DNA from: JAHEKD01 sp965204695
GTDB taxonomy: Bacteria; Pseudomonadota; Gammaproteobacteria; Arenicellales; JAHEKD01
Assembly: GCA_965204695.1 (NCBI GenBank)
Contig: OZ242007.1
Location: forward strand, 1,488,001-1,552,000
Direction: 5' to 3'
DNA length: 64,000 bases
Part shown: positions 8,371 to 17,989 of the stretch, piece by piece
Numbering within the stretch: position 1 is the stretch's first letter
How the letters are laid out: each line of letters begins with the position of its first letter
The notes under the pieces: model-generated
Told to the model about the DNA's origin: nothing
Database searches by the model: none
Seen by the model: the letters and a program-made list of their open reading frames with translations, nothing else
Translations under genes and position numbers: made by a program

Positions 8371-9294
8371 ATGAAAATCGAAAAATTCGATATAGATTCG
8401 CTTTCTTTTCGTCAACTGAAAGTATTACTGACGGTGATTGAACTTGAGTCTGTCAATAAGGCAGCAGAATTGCTAAATACGAATCAATCCAATATCAGCT
8501 ATGCACTGGATAAACTGCGTCAGGCTTTTGATGACCCGCTTTTCGTGCGCTATGGCAACGGCGTTAAACCTACACCCACAGCTCAAATCATTGCTGATCA
8601 AATTAAACCAATTATAGATAATTTAAATGCTCTGCCTGAGCAATCCAGCTTTAATCCTGGTGAACTTGATAAAACATTTGTGATTGGCGCAACCAGCTAT
8701 GAAATTAATCTAATTCTTCCAGCCCTTAGAGATCTACTTTGGTCTCAAGCTCCTTTATCAAAGTTATCAATAAAACTCATCGGTGAATTTAATTTCGAGG
8801 CACTGGTCCATGACTGCCATGTATTACTATCACCCCATTTGACCGATATTGCTAATATTCGTTATCGAACATTATTTTCAGATCCCTATCTGACCTATTA
8901 TGATGCTAGTGTTCGTAAAGCACCTAAAACACTCAAAGCCTTTTCGACTGCTGACCATGCAGTGGTAGTTTATGGTTCACATGCCAATACAAGAATTGAT
9001 GACGCTTTAAAAAAGCTTAAGCTTGAGCGCAATATCAAGCTTCAGGTCGGTAATTTTGATTTTCTGCCGGTGATGATGAAAGGCACAGACTTGATCTCAA
9101 CACTGCCAAGCCGGTTCACCAAAAACATCATGGCTGATTTCGGCACCATAAAATGTCCTATCGAACTTGATCCCATTCAGCACTATTGTTTATGGCATGA
9201 ACGCTATCAACATGACCCTACACACCGTTGGTTACGCAGCTTGATTATCGAGGCCTGTGCTCAACTAAAGGCTTCGGATCATTTGGTGAAATAA
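8371..9294 (+). CDS. LysR family transcriptional regulator
   Basis: A 307-residue regulator with an N-terminal winged HTH (residues ~9-70: LSFRQLKVLLTVIELESVNK, then SNISYALDKLRQAFDDPLFVR) and a C-terminal periplasmic-binding-like effector domain. No Shine-Dalgarno is visible before ATG 8371, and the palindrome ends 4 bp upstream, so the message may be leaderless or self-regulated. It is divergently arranged with the secreted ConA-fold gene, the default LysR target layout. Confidence 0.9.
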   Translation: MKIEKFDIDSLSFRQLKVLLTVIELESVNKAAELLNTNQSNISYALDKLRQAFDDPLFVRYGNGVKPTPTAQIIADQIKPIIDNLNALPEQSSFNPGELDKTFVIGATSYEINLILPALRDLLWSQAPLSKLSIKLIGEFNFEALVHDCHVLLSPHLTDIANIRYRTLFSDPYLTYYDASVRKAPKTLKAFSTADHAVVVYGSHANTRIDDALKKLKLERNIKLQVGNFDFLPVMMKGTDLISTLPSRFTKNIMADFGTIKCPIELDPIQHYCLWHERYQHDPTHRWLRSLIIEACAQLKASDHLVK

Positions 9295-9299
9295 TTTTT

Positions 9300-10139
9300 T
9301 TAATGCCGATTAGTTTGAATAACTAACGCTATACCTCCGATTATTGCAAACGAAGCAACTACTAATCGTAAACTAATAGGCTCTGCTAATAATAAAACTC
9401 CACCAAAAGCTGCAATTACCGGCACGCTAAGTTGCACTGTTGCTGCATGTGTAGCCTGTAAAAATGGCAAAGCACTATACCAAATGGCATACCCAACGCC
9501 AGAGGCCAAGGCTCCAGATAATAAAGCTAATACCACTCCTTCTATATCAAGACTAAATTGCTTCAAAAACAGGACACTGAGCAGTAGCGTAATTGGAACT
9601 GTACGCATGAAATTTCCAGCGGTAACCGCTAAAGGATTGGTCGCTTGTTTACCGCGGATGGAATAAATACCCCAGGCTAATCCGGCCAATAACATTAATA
9701 ATGATGAGATCAAAGGTGGTGTAGTGACACCTGGGAGGAACAAAATGATTAAACCAATAACAGCCAAAGTAAAACCGATCAATTGAAACACTGAAAATCT
9801 TTCGCCTTTGAATAAACCAAAACTAATCATCGTGATCTGAACAGCACCGAACAATAGTAAAGCACCGGTTGCCGTAGAAAGATTAATATAAGCAAACGAA
9901 AATCCTGCCGCATAAACAAACAAAGAAATTGCTGAAAACCAATCTCCTGTGCCTTGATTGCGGCCTCTATTCAAATTAACTAATAACCACAACATAACGG
10001 CTCCAGAAACCAGCCTAATGGCGGTAAAACTGGCTGCATCAATCTGAGTTTCGGCAAGTGCTAATCGACATAGTAGCGAGTTTCCGGCAAAGGCGATCAT
10101 TGCTAGACAGGTCAGAATAAAAATACGTAGTGTTGACAT
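9300..10139 (-). CDS. DMT-superfamily (EamA) transporter
   Basis: A 279-residue inner-membrane protein with about ten transmembrane segments arranged as two EamA repeats. The N-terminal IAFAGNSLLCRLALAE and the mid-protein LAGLAWGIYSIRGKQ are characteristic. The substrate is unknown; members export amino acids and metabolites. It follows gluQ by 9 bp on the same strand, so it is probably the last gene of a gluQ-DMT unit. Confidence 0.87.
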   Translation of the reverse strand: MSTLRIFILTCLAMIAFAGNSLLCRLALAETQIDAASFTAIRLVSGAVMLWLLVNLNRGRNQGTGDWFSAISLFVYAAGFSFAYINLSTATGALLLFGAVQITMISFGLFKGERFSVFQLIGFTLAVIGLIILFLPGVTTPPLISSLLMLLAGLAWGIYSIRGKQATNPLAVTAGNFMRTVPITLLLSVLFLKQFSLDIEGVVLALLSGALASGVGYAIWYSALPFLQATHAATVQLSVPVIAAFGGVLLLAEPISLRLVVASFAIIGGIALVIQTNRH

Positions 10140-10148
10140 TGATATTGA

Positions 10149-11084
10149 TTAACTTTTTCTTTTTAAATTCGAAATGAATTTATTGATGGTCAATTGAGCT
10201 AGTAGTTCCTGGCTGGATATCGATCTTTGACTATCTAACAACCCACAACTATACGCCAGTAGACCAACAATTGATTCGGCGTCAATTCCCTGCTGCCGCA
10301 TTTGCATGAGTGAATTAGATCCATCACGTTTTGACATTCGATTACCTTGCTCATCTTGCATCAGCTCCACGTGCCAAAAATCTGGAACATTAGCATCAAG
10401 AGCTTCAAACAATGCAATTTGCCGACATGTCGAATCAAGTAAGTCTTCACCTCGCAACACATCTGTAATTTCCATTGCTATATCATCGACGACTACGGCA
10501 AGTTGATATGCAAATAACCCGTCACTGCGTCGAACCACAAAGTCACCTACCTCTGTTGCCAGGTTCTGGCTAAATTCACCCATCAATTTGTCTTTAAAGC
10601 ACTTGGATTGATTATTCACTTTGAAACGCCATGCAGGTAACCGGCCCTTAATTGGCTGTTCGTTTTCTGGTGTAATGTTTGGATACTTATCAACACAAAT
10701 TCCCGGATAAACTGGCAATTTCCCATGTGGAGCACTGGCCGCTTCGCGAATATCTTTTCGAGAACAAAAACAAGGATAGACTAAACCTTTTGCATAAAGA
10801 TCCTGTAAAGCTTGATGATAAGACTTCGTTCTGCGTGATTGGTAAAAGTCATCCATTTCGCTCGAAGCCGACGGCCCCAAGTCCCAGTTTAAACCCAACC
10901 ACAGTAAGTCATCGATAATCTGTTTGTCAGAACCTGACCTGACCCGAGGCAAATCCAAATCTTCAATACGCAGAATAAAATTTGCTCCCATAAGCCTGGC
11001 TTGCAACCAGGCTAGCAAGGCTGTTCTGAGGTTACCTAAATGTAAACGGCCTGTGGGACTAGGTGCATAACGACTGACTAACAT
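10149..11084 (-). CDS. gluQ: Glutamyl-Q tRNA(Asp) synthetase
   Basis: A 311-residue truncated class I synthetase lacking the anticodon-binding domain of GluRS, the size expected of GluQRS (YadB). It transfers glutamate to queuosine at position 34 of tRNA(Asp). The HIGH-like motif lies in RYAPSPTGRLHLGNL and the KMSKS-like motif in MSKRDGS. The Cys-X-Cys and later Tyr/Cys (YPCFCSRKDI, YPGIC) form the zinc site typical of the family. The start ATG overlaps the stop of the upstream permease gene by one base. The protein runs a little past the usual C terminus, ending in a Lys/Arg-rich tail. Confidence 0.92.
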   Translation of the reverse strand: MLVSRYAPSPTGRLHLGNLRTALLAWLQARLMGANFILRIEDLDLPRVRSGSDKQIIDDLLWLGLNWDLGPSASSEMDDFYQSRRTKSYHQALQDLYAKGLVYPCFCSRKDIREAASAPHGKLPVYPGICVDKYPNITPENEQPIKGRLPAWRFKVNNQSKCFKDKLMGEFSQNLATEVGDFVVRRSDGLFAYQLAVVVDDIAMEITDVLRGEDLLDSTCRQIALFEALDANVPDFWHVELMQDEQGNRMSKRDGSNSLMQMRQQGIDAESIVGLLAYSCGLLDSQRSISSQELLAQLTINKFISNLKRKS

Positions 11085-11965
11085 TATGAAGGCTGCCGAC
11101 GCAAACGCCCGTCTATTGAAAGTAATCCTAAGAATACTAACAACATTCCCAAGATAGAATTTAATTCCAACGACTCATCCAGGAAAAATACACCAAGAAA
11201 TATTGTGCTAATTGGAATTAAAAAAGCGACCAAGGTGATATTGGTTGCGCCGGCTTCAGCCAGGATTCGAAAATACAATATGTAAGCGATAGCTGTACTG
11301 AATATACCTAGCATGATTACTGATAAAACGACCTCAGTTGAAGCAGATTGAAACAATGGAGCTGCAAACCACCAGCAAGCAATCATCATATAAATTGAAG
11401 CCGCTGTAAGGGATGATGCACTTGTCAAAATTGGAGAAATGGACTTCAGCCGCTTACCATAGATACTGGTTAATGCATAAGATACCGAGGCAGCAAGACA
11501 AGCAAGCTGACCAATGACCTGATTATGTTGTCCAAACAACGCACTTGGGCCAATCAAAACTATGACGCCGAATAAGCCGATTAATACACCAATTAGCTTA
11601 TGAGAAACAATTTTTTCGTCAGTTGTTAAAAAATGAGCTAGGATCACCGTAAATAACGGTACTGTTGCATTCAAAATCGAAGCCAAACCACTTTCAATAT
11701 AAGTTTGTCCCCAGACGATCAGAGAAAAAGGAATAACATTATTAATTGCGGCCAAAATGCACATGCTTTTTATTTGATCAGCGCTGAGTTTGATCGGCTT
11801 TCGAGTTACAAATAAATATAGCCATAATATAATCGCCGCCAACCAAATTCTGATGGTAACTATTTGGATAGGCTGTAATTCTGTTAAGGCAATTTCATTG
11901 AAAAAGAATGACCCTCCCCAGACTATTGATAGCACAATCAACAAAAACCATAATTTTAGGGTCAT
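11084..11965 (-). CDS. DMT-superfamily (EamA) transporter
   Basis: A 293-residue membrane protein with ten predicted helices. WGGSFFFNEIALTELQP and GQTYIESGLASILNATVPLFTV are EamA family signatures. It is closely related to the next upstream permease (same length, parallel motifs), so the pair looks like a tandem duplication. It is coupled to gluQ by a one-base overlap. The substrate is unknown. Confidence 0.88.
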   Translation of the reverse strand: MTLKLWFLLIVLSIVWGGSFFFNEIALTELQPIQIVTIRIWLAAIILWLYLFVTRKPIKLSADQIKSMCILAAINNVIPFSLIVWGQTYIESGLASILNATVPLFTVILAHFLTTDEKIVSHKLIGVLIGLFGVIVLIGPSALFGQHNQVIGQLACLAASVSYALTSIYGKRLKSISPILTSASSLTAASIYMMIACWWFAAPLFQSASTEVVLSVIMLGIFSTAIAYILYFRILAEAGATNITLVAFLIPISTIFLGVFFLDESLELNSILGMLLVFLGLLSIDGRLRRQPS

Positions 11966-12011
11966 TAAATTCTCGATTTGTATAACATATTAGTGAGCTG
12001 TTTTTTTATGC

Positions 12012-12893
12012 TTAATTTGATTTTCTGAAACGTCGTCCGTCAATACAAACCAGACTGAAAATAATCAATATCATACCGATAATGGCATTAATGGTAAAAG
12101 TTTCGTTGAGAAAGACAACACCTAAAATCAAAGCACTAAGCGGTATCAAAAAAGTGACCAACAATAGATTTGTTGTCCCGGCTTCAGCCAAAATATAAAA
12201 ATAAATCAAATAGGCCAAGGCACTACTTAGCACCGCTAAACTGATAATCGATGCCCATCCTGGTATCGAGGCCTGAAACGTAAACACTTCCCCTTTGGCT
12301 ACACAAAAAACCAGCATTAAGACAGTTGAGCCCAATAACATCCCAGCAGCTGATTGAGCAGCCGGAAGTCTGCGTAAACGCTTACCCCAAATACCGGCGA
12401 AAGCATATGAAATAGCAGCAACAAGCACTGCCGCCTGACCCAACGCCACATCACGTTGCCCACTTAAAGCCACTGGACCAATTAAGCAAACAACACCAAT
12501 AAAGCCGGTTATTACACCTATTAGTTTATTAACCGACATTTTCTCATCCTGAGTCATGACGTGGGCAAGCAATACTGTGAACAACGGTGTAGTGGCATTG
12601 AGGATAGCAGCCAATCCACTTTCTATATAAACCTGCCCCCAAGTTATGAGTGTGAAAGGTATCGCATTATTAAGCGCTCCCATGACTAACAGAATTAACC
12701 ACATTTTCACACCAAGACTTTGCCATTTTCTGATGATCAGCAGATAAAGCAACAATACCAACGCCGCAATACCCACGCGCAGTGTAACTGTCATATATGG
12801 AGAAAAGTCCTCAAGCGCGATTTCAGCCAGGAAAAAAGAGCCGCCCCAAAGCACAGAGAGAATAACTAATAAGGCCCAAAGTTTGGCAGACAT
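12012..12893 (-). CDS. DMT-superfamily (EamA) transporter, paralogue of neighbour
   Basis: A 293-residue ten-helix permease. WGGSFFLAEIALEDFSP and GQVYIESGLAAILNATTPLF align directly with the neighbouring permease, as do the ends (CIDGRRFRKS against SIDGRLRRQP). This indicates a local duplication. It lies 46 bp upstream of its paralogue and 67 bp downstream of the damaged SDR gene, on the same strand. The substrate is unknown. Confidence 0.88.
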   Translation of the reverse strand: MSAKLWALLVILSVLWGGSFFLAEIALEDFSPYMTVTLRVGIAALVLLLYLLIIRKWQSLGVKMWLILLVMGALNNAIPFTLITWGQVYIESGLAAILNATTPLFTVLLAHVMTQDEKMSVNKLIGVITGFIGVVCLIGPVALSGQRDVALGQAAVLVAAISYAFAGIWGKRLRRLPAAQSAAGMLLGSTVLMLVFCVAKGEVFTFQASIPGWASIISLAVLSSALAYLIYFYILAEAGTTNLLLVTFLIPLSALILGVVFLNETFTINAIIGMILIIFSLVCIDGRRFRKSN

Positions 12894-12960
12894 GGCGATT
12901 CCTAATTGTTAACTGATGCTATTTAACTATTTTAGTAAATCAGGGCCAATCCGAATCTTG

Positions 12961-13747
12961 CTATAAAGTGCCGGGAAAAGCCCCGCCATCAAGTACTACA
13001 TTTTGGGCTGTGACATAACCGGCTTGTACACTGCATAAGTAAGCACAATACTGACCAAATTCCATAGGATCGCCAAATCTCTTCACCGGGATCGTCGATT
13101 TGCGCATCTCGGTCGCCTCCTCAACTGATTTACCCGTCGACTCGGCAATGTAATTCATTAAGCCAGGCAATCGATCCGTAGCAAAAATACCGGGCAGCAT
13201 GTTATTAACAGTCACACCTTTTGGAGCAACTTCTCTGGCTAAACCTGAAATAAACCCCGTTAAGCCTGTTCGGGCACCATTCGATAGCCCTAGAACTGGA
13301 ATAGGAGCTTTAACCGCAGCAGAGGTAATGTTAACAATACGCCCAAACCCCTTTTCACACATACTATCTACTGTTGCTTTGATCAAACTAATCGGCGTCA
13401 ACATATTGTTATTTAATGCACTCAACCATTGCTTTTCATCCCAGTCACGAAAATTACCGGGCGGTGGTCCACCGGCATTATTGATCAAGATATCTGGATC
13501 AGAACAAACTTCCAGTAGTTGTGCTCTGCCTTGTTTAGTAGTCACGTCTGCTGCCACTGGTGTTATAGTGGTTCCAGTTGCTGCTTTATTGCGGACCTCT
13601 TCGGCTGCCTGTTCTAACGTCGACTCTGTTCGCCCATTAAGAATAATATTCACGCCTTCTTGGGCCAGTGAAATAGCACAGGCCTTGCCCAAATCCTTTG
13701 CTTGATGCACATACAATGGCGGTTTTACCCTGAATTCCTAAATCCAT
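12961..13747 (-). pseudogene. SDR-family oxidoreductase with single-base frameshift near N terminus
   Basis: The full gene would start at ATG 13747, preceded by AGGA. The first codons read MDLGIQGKTAIVCASSKG, the usual SDR start up to the nucleotide-binding Gly motif. The frame is then lost at the TTT of GGATTTGGGCAAG (13691-13693); removing one T gives KGLGKACAISLAQEG and restores the whole domain. The total length of 787 nt is one base more than a multiple of three, matching a one-base insertion. Downstream, the NNAGG segment and the GARTGLTGFISGLAREVAPKG helix are intact, although the usual catalytic YxxxK Tyr appears as GARTG, so activity is doubtful. This is either a true mutation or a sequencing error; an internal TTG at 13716 would skip the NAD-binding loop. 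Confidence 0.8.
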
Positions 13748-13855
13748 CGTTTTTTCCTAAGTTAAGTAGAGTGAATATTAAACCCTAGATAAACAACGCA
13801 GCAAGTCTGGCAAACATCCGTTATGATTATGGGAGTTTTCAGCAAGAGAGTCAGA

Positions 13856-14587
13856 ATGAAACTAAACTGTGATATGGGTGAAAGTTTTGGTCCTTGGCCG
13901 ATGGGCAATGATGAGCAAGTCATGCCGTATCTTGATATGGCAAATATTGCCTGTGGCTTTCATGCCTCTGACCCTGTCACCATGGATCAAACGGTGAAGT
14001 TAGCTATACAGCACAATGTCGAGATTGGTGCTCATCCAGGTTATCCAGATTTAGTTGGTTTTGGTCGTCGATCAATGAAATGCGGCACTGAAGAAGTCAA
14101 AAAAATGGTGATCTATCAAACTGGCGCTTTACAAGCATTTTGCCAGTCTAATGGCACCAGCCTGACTTATGTCAAACCTCATGGTATGTTAAACAACGAT
14201 ATGATGCGTGACGATGAGCTGATTCAGACTATTATGCAGGCTATTGCCGATTATGACCGCAATATCAAGCTCATGATTGTTACGACACCACGCTGGCAGG
14301 AACACACTAACATGGCAGAAAACATCGGCGTAGAATTATTATATGAAGCTTTCGCTGATCGGCTTTATGACTATGATGGACAACTAACGCCCAGGAGTAT
14401 TGAAAATTCTGTTCATAGCGATCCGGCTTTAATTACTCAGCAAGTCGAAAATATGTGTGAAGGTTTTGTGATCAACCGTGGTGGTGAAAAAATCGAGATT
14501 CATGCCGATTCAATCTGTATACATGGCGATAATCCTGCTTCGATCGAAGCGGCTGCAAAAATCAATCAACTCTTGCACAAAATATAA
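13856..14587 (+). CDS. pxpA: 5-oxoprolinase subunit PxpA (LamB/YcsF family)
   Basis: A 243-residue protein of the LamB/YcsF family, one of three subunits of the ATP-dependent 5-oxoprolinase that opens 5-oxo-L-proline to glutamate. I prefer ATG 13856, preceded by AAGAGAG, over the upstream ATG 13823 because MKLNCDMGESFGPWPMG is the canonical N terminus. Conserved blocks are NIACGFHASDP, IGAHPGYPDLVGFGRR, YVKPHGMLNND, EAFADRLYDYDG and ICIHGDNP. The genes for subunits B and C follow directly on the same strand. Confidence 0.94.
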   Translation: MKLNCDMGESFGPWPMGNDEQVMPYLDMANIACGFHASDPVTMDQTVKLAIQHNVEIGAHPGYPDLVGFGRRSMKCGTEEVKKMVIYQTGALQAFCQSNGTSLTYVKPHGMLNNDMMRDDELIQTIMQAIADYDRNIKLMIVTTPRWQEHTNMAENIGVELLYEAFADRLYDYDGQLTPRSIENSVHSDPALITQQVENMCEGFVINRGGEKIEIHADSICIHGDNPASIEAAAKINQLLHKI

Positions 14588-14597
14588 AGCCTCGTAA

Positions 14598-15287
14598 GTG
14601 CCCGACTTTCCCAAGATTGAAATCGTTAACGAGTCGACTCTAATTGTTTATTTCAGTGATGAAATAGACATACAGTTACCCACTCAGATTGCCTTTGTTG
14701 TTCATCAACTCAATGATTGGCAAGATGAGATCATCGACTTAACCCCTTCCTATACCAGTGTGTTGATTTCGTTTAATCCGGTTTTGATTACTGCTGAGGC
14801 ACTAATAGAAAAAATCAATCCTGTCATTCATCAGTCTGAGAAAAAAACTGTTGAAACCCAAACCCGCTTAATTGAAATCCCGGTTTACTATTCACCTGAA
14901 AGCGGGTTAGATCTTGAAGATACTGCCAATACAATTGGCATGTCTATCGATGAAGTTATTCAACTTCACAGTGGGCCAAAATATACCGTTTTTGCTCTGG
15001 GATTTATGCCAGGTTATGCTTTTATGGGAATTGTCGATGAACGTTTACGGTTACCGCGTTTAGACACCCCTCGAACCAAAGTTCCGAAAGGATCGGTTGC
15101 AATTACCGAGAAGCAAACCGCCGTTTACCCTGAAAAAACACCTGGTGGTTGGCGATTATTGGGACGCTCACCGATGAAACTGTTTGACCCGAAGAATAAC
15201 CCTCCCCAACCCTACCAAATTGGTGATCGAATTAAATTTCAGCCAATAAGCAGAGAAGAATATTTATCCCTAGGCGGCGAGCTGTGA
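14598..15287 (+). CDS. pxpB: 5-oxoprolinase subunit PxpB (allophanate hydrolase subunit 1-like)
   Basis: A 229-residue protein of the CT_C_D (KipI/AHS1) family. It starts at GTG 14598. Key features are FALGFMPGYAFMGIVDERLRLPR and TPGGWRLLGRSPMKLFD, both conserved in this subunit. The gene is 10 bp after pxpA and overlaps pxpC by one base, so the three are translated from one message. Confidence 0.93.
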   Translation: MPDFPKIEIVNESTLIVYFSDEIDIQLPTQIAFVVHQLNDWQDEIIDLTPSYTSVLISFNPVLITAEALIEKINPVIHQSEKKTVETQTRLIEIPVYYSPESGLDLEDTANTIGMSIDEVIQLHSGPKYTVFALGFMPGYAFMGIVDERLRLPRLDTPRTKVPKGSVAITEKQTAVYPEKTPGGWRLLGRSPMKLFDPKNNPPQPYQIGDRIKFQPISREEYLSLGGEL

Positions 15288-16204
15288 TGGGTCTAAAGGT
15301 AATAAAGCCGGGTGTCTTATCTACTATCCAAGACTGGGGGCGTTATGGGCAACGTAAAAATGGCTTGTCCATAGGTGGACCCATTGATGAACACGCATTT
15401 CTTTGGGCTAATCATTTATTAGGTAATTCCGCCAATTCAGCAACTATAGAACTAACCGTTGGTCTTTGTGTGTTTGAATCACACTGCAACACCATGATTG
15501 CGATATGCGGTGCTGATATGGATTTAACTATCAACAACAAGTCTGCAGAAAATTGGTCAACACATCCTATTAAGGTCGGTGACAAATTAAGTTTTCGCTC
15601 TGCAAAAACCGGTTTGCGGGCCTATTTAGCCATCAGATCTGGATTTAAAATTGAACCAGTATTTGACAGTTGTGCAACGGTCACACGTGAGCGACTGGGT
15701 GGCTTGAATGGTCAGGCTTTACAAGAGAACGACCTGTTGCCAACCAAGAACCAGGATTATTTCTTAAACCAAAAACGTGTTCCGAATTCGTACTTGCCGC
15801 ATTACAAAAAGCAAACCAAATTAGAATTCATTCCTAGTTATCAATTTGATCGTTTTGAACAAAATCAGCATCAAGCTTTCTTGCAAAATCCATTTACAGT
15901 CAGCCACCGCATGGATCGCATGGGATGTCAGCTTCAAGGGCAAAAAATAAAGTATTCAGGATCAGGAATAATTTCAGAAGGTGTAGCGCTAGGCAGTATT
16001 CAAGTGCCGCCTGATGGACAACCCATTGTATTACTTAAAGATGCGGGTTCGATTGGAGGCTATCCTAAACTCGGTTGTGTAACACGATTAAGCCTGAATA
16101 AGCTAGCTCAATGCCGTCCTGGAGATGAGATTAGCTTTTCTATTGCTGACTCCAAGATCGCGAGCCAACAACTAACCGAATTTTATCGATTTTTTGGGGT
16201 TTGA
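15287..16204 (+). CDS. pxpC: 5-oxoprolinase subunit PxpC (allophanate hydrolase subunit 2-like)
   Basis: A 305-residue CT_A_B (AHS2/KipA) family protein. The N-terminal LKVIKPGVLSTIQDWGRYG and the later SHRMDRMGCQLQG and ILLKDAGSIGGYPKLG-like block are diagnostic. I take ATG 15287, which overlaps the pxpB stop, rather than the GTG one codon earlier. It is the last gene of the pxpABC operon; the following 220 bp hold no gene. Confidence 0.93.
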   Translation: MGLKVIKPGVLSTIQDWGRYGQRKNGLSIGGPIDEHAFLWANHLLGNSANSATIELTVGLCVFESHCNTMIAICGADMDLTINNKSAENWSTHPIKVGDKLSFRSAKTGLRAYLAIRSGFKIEPVFDSCATVTRERLGGLNGQALQENDLLPTKNQDYFLNQKRVPNSYLPHYKKQTKLEFIPSYQFDRFEQNQHQAFLQNPFTVSHRMDRMGCQLQGQKIKYSGSGIISEGVALGSIQVPPDGQPIVLLKDAGSIGGYPKLGCVTRLSLNKLAQCRPGDEISFSIADSKIASQQLTEFYRFFGV

Positions 16205-16427
16205 CTAGGGTCATAAATAAATTACAAGTTTCATCATTCTGGCGCAGGCTAGAATCTTTTCGGGTCAGCGGCTAATTTAAACAGAGAATAGGTAGAGACT
16301 AAAGCATTAACAGTCCCTACGAGATCCTGGATCAAGCCTGCGCTGAACTTGATTCAGTATCCAGGTTGACAGTGCTGTTTACTATAAAATAGGCAAGTGA
16401 TATTCAAGGTTCTAGAAATATTTATTG
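16205..16427. repeat. Convergent intergenic region with inverted-repeat elements
   Basis: No ORF is seen between pxpC and the aminotransferase gene, which converge here. CCTGGATCAAGCCTGCGC and TTGATTCAGTATCCAGG (about 16326-16366) form an imperfect stem, and a second element, TCATTCTGGCGCAGGC, lies near 16234. These look like degenerate dispersed palindromic repeats of the kind also suspected at 4034-4224. They could also serve as a weak transcription barrier. Confidence 0.35.
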
Positions 16428-17804
16428 TTAGGTCGCTTTTTTCAACTGTTCCCAAGCCGCATCTAAAGCCGACTTCAATATAGCAACCGCTTCATTAATT
16501 TCATCTTCGTTAATAATTAAAGGCGGCATAAAACTTATTCGATCAGGTGGAATCGAACGTAAATACAGCCCCCTATCATGAGCTAAATCCTGCACTAAGG
16601 TGCCGACTTTTAGGATCGGGTCATACAGTTCTCTTTTGGGTTTATGTTTTACCAACTGAATGCCGCAAAACAAGCCCATTCCCCTGACGTCACCTACTAA
16701 GGGATGATCCAACAGGGCCTCGCATCCCTTTAGAAAAGGCTCAGAAACTTTGCGTACATGTCCAACTAAATCAATTTCATCGTAGATGTCCAGAGCCTCC
16801 AAGGCAACGGCTGCACCAACAGGATGACCAGCATAAGTAAAACCATGTCCCAAAACTCCAGCCTGGTCCGAGTTTTTCATCAGGTCATCAAACAAATCCT
16901 GCTTGAACATGATTGCTGACATAGGAAAAAAAGCAGCGGTCAGTGCTTTAGCACAAGTTGTGCTGCTTGGCTTTAAACCGAATGCTTCAGCCCCCCACAT
17001 ATAACCGGTGCGACCAAAGCCACAAACCGTTTCATCTACATGAAAGTGAATGCCGTACTTCCGTATCACAGCTTGCATAGCAGGCCAGTACCCTTGAGGA
17101 GGACGAATTGCCCCGCCACCTGATTGCATGGGTTCAGCAAAAAATGCGGCAATACTATCGGGACCGGCTTGCAAAATGACACATTCAAAATCATCAGCCA
17201 TACGTTGTGAAAACTCTTCCTCGCTTTCGCCATCAAAAGCATTTAGGTAATAATTAGGTGTTTCTGTTTTAAGAAAATCATCCATGGGCAAACCAAAATT
17301 GGCGTGCATATGAGGTTGCCCAGACAATGAAACCGCCGCAACCGTGTTGCCATAATATCCCCGCCAGCGGGAGATGAATTTACGCCGCTGTGGTTCACCA
17401 CGGGCCACATTTCTTGCCCAAATAAATTTGATCATGGCATCATTGGCTTCAGATCCAGAACACTGGAACATGGCCTTGTCAAATGGCACCGCCGCCATTG
17501 AAGTCAGGCGTTTAGCCAGTTTAGCGACATTAGGATGAGAGCGTCCGTAAAACGTTGGTGCATAGGGTAATACATCCATTTGCGCTTTAGCAGCCTCGGC
17601 AAGGCGATCATTATGATAGCCCAATGAAACGCAACCTAACCCGGAAAAACCATCTATCAACTCCCTACCGTCATCGGTTTTAATTCGTACGCCGTTACCT
17701 GAAGTCACCAATGCCGTTGGTCCGGTTTCGCTGTGAGAGCGAAGGTTGGTCTGTCCATGAACATGGAAGTCACGGTCTAGACGATGAATTTGATCAATGT
17801 CCAT
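16428..17804 (-). CDS. Class III PLP-dependent aminotransferase
   Basis: A 458-residue omega-aminotransferase-fold enzyme. FGRTGYMWGAEAFGLKPS followed by TTCAKALTAAFFPMSA contains the PLP lysine, and the upstream HVDETVCGFG carries the Asp that contacts the pyridine N. FQCSGSEANDAMIKF is the phosphate-binding region. The family includes transaminases for beta-alanine, putrescine, taurine and related omega-amines; the exact substrate is not readable. It is downstream of the flavoprotein gene (185-bp gap with a hairpin), so it may be a separate unit in the same catabolic cluster. Confidence 0.88.
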   Translation of the reverse strand: MDIDQIHRLDRDFHVHGQTNLRSHSETGPTALVTSGNGVRIKTDDGRELIDGFSGLGCVSLGYHNDRLAEAAKAQMDVLPYAPTFYGRSHPNVAKLAKRLTSMAAVPFDKAMFQCSGSEANDAMIKFIWARNVARGEPQRRKFISRWRGYYGNTVAAVSLSGQPHMHANFGLPMDDFLKTETPNYYLNAFDGESEEEFSQRMADDFECVILQAGPDSIAAFFAEPMQSGGGAIRPPQGYWPAMQAVIRKYGIHFHVDETVCGFGRTGYMWGAEAFGLKPSSTTCAKALTAAFFPMSAIMFKQDLFDDLMKNSDQAGVLGHGFTYAGHPVGAAVALEALDIYDEIDLVGHVRKVSEPFLKGCEALLDHPLVGDVRGMGLFCGIQLVKHKPKRELYDPILKVGTLVQDLAHDRGLYLRSIPPDRISFMPPLIINEDEINEAVAILKSALDAAWEQLKKAT

Positions 17805-17878
17805 ATTTACATTCCTGCTACATTTCTAACTACTCATTAATTTCAAAAGCTGCTACTTCGATTCAGAATGTAAGCTGA

Positions 17879-17918
17879 AACGGGCTTGGAATTATATCGC
17901 TCTCCTGACAAGCCCGTT
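17879..17918 (-). terminator. Hairpin downstream of flavoprotein gene
   Basis: A 10-bp perfect stem AACGGGCTTG / CAAGCCCGTT encloses a 20-nt loop in the 185-bp gap after the DMGDH-like gene. There is no clear U-run, so it may be a processing site or weak terminator rather than a strong one. Confidence 0.4.
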
Positions 17919-17989
17919 ATAGAGTGCACTTGAATCAGACAATTAGCCATTAATGTATTTATCTTCATATAAAGCCCCATGGATTGTAC

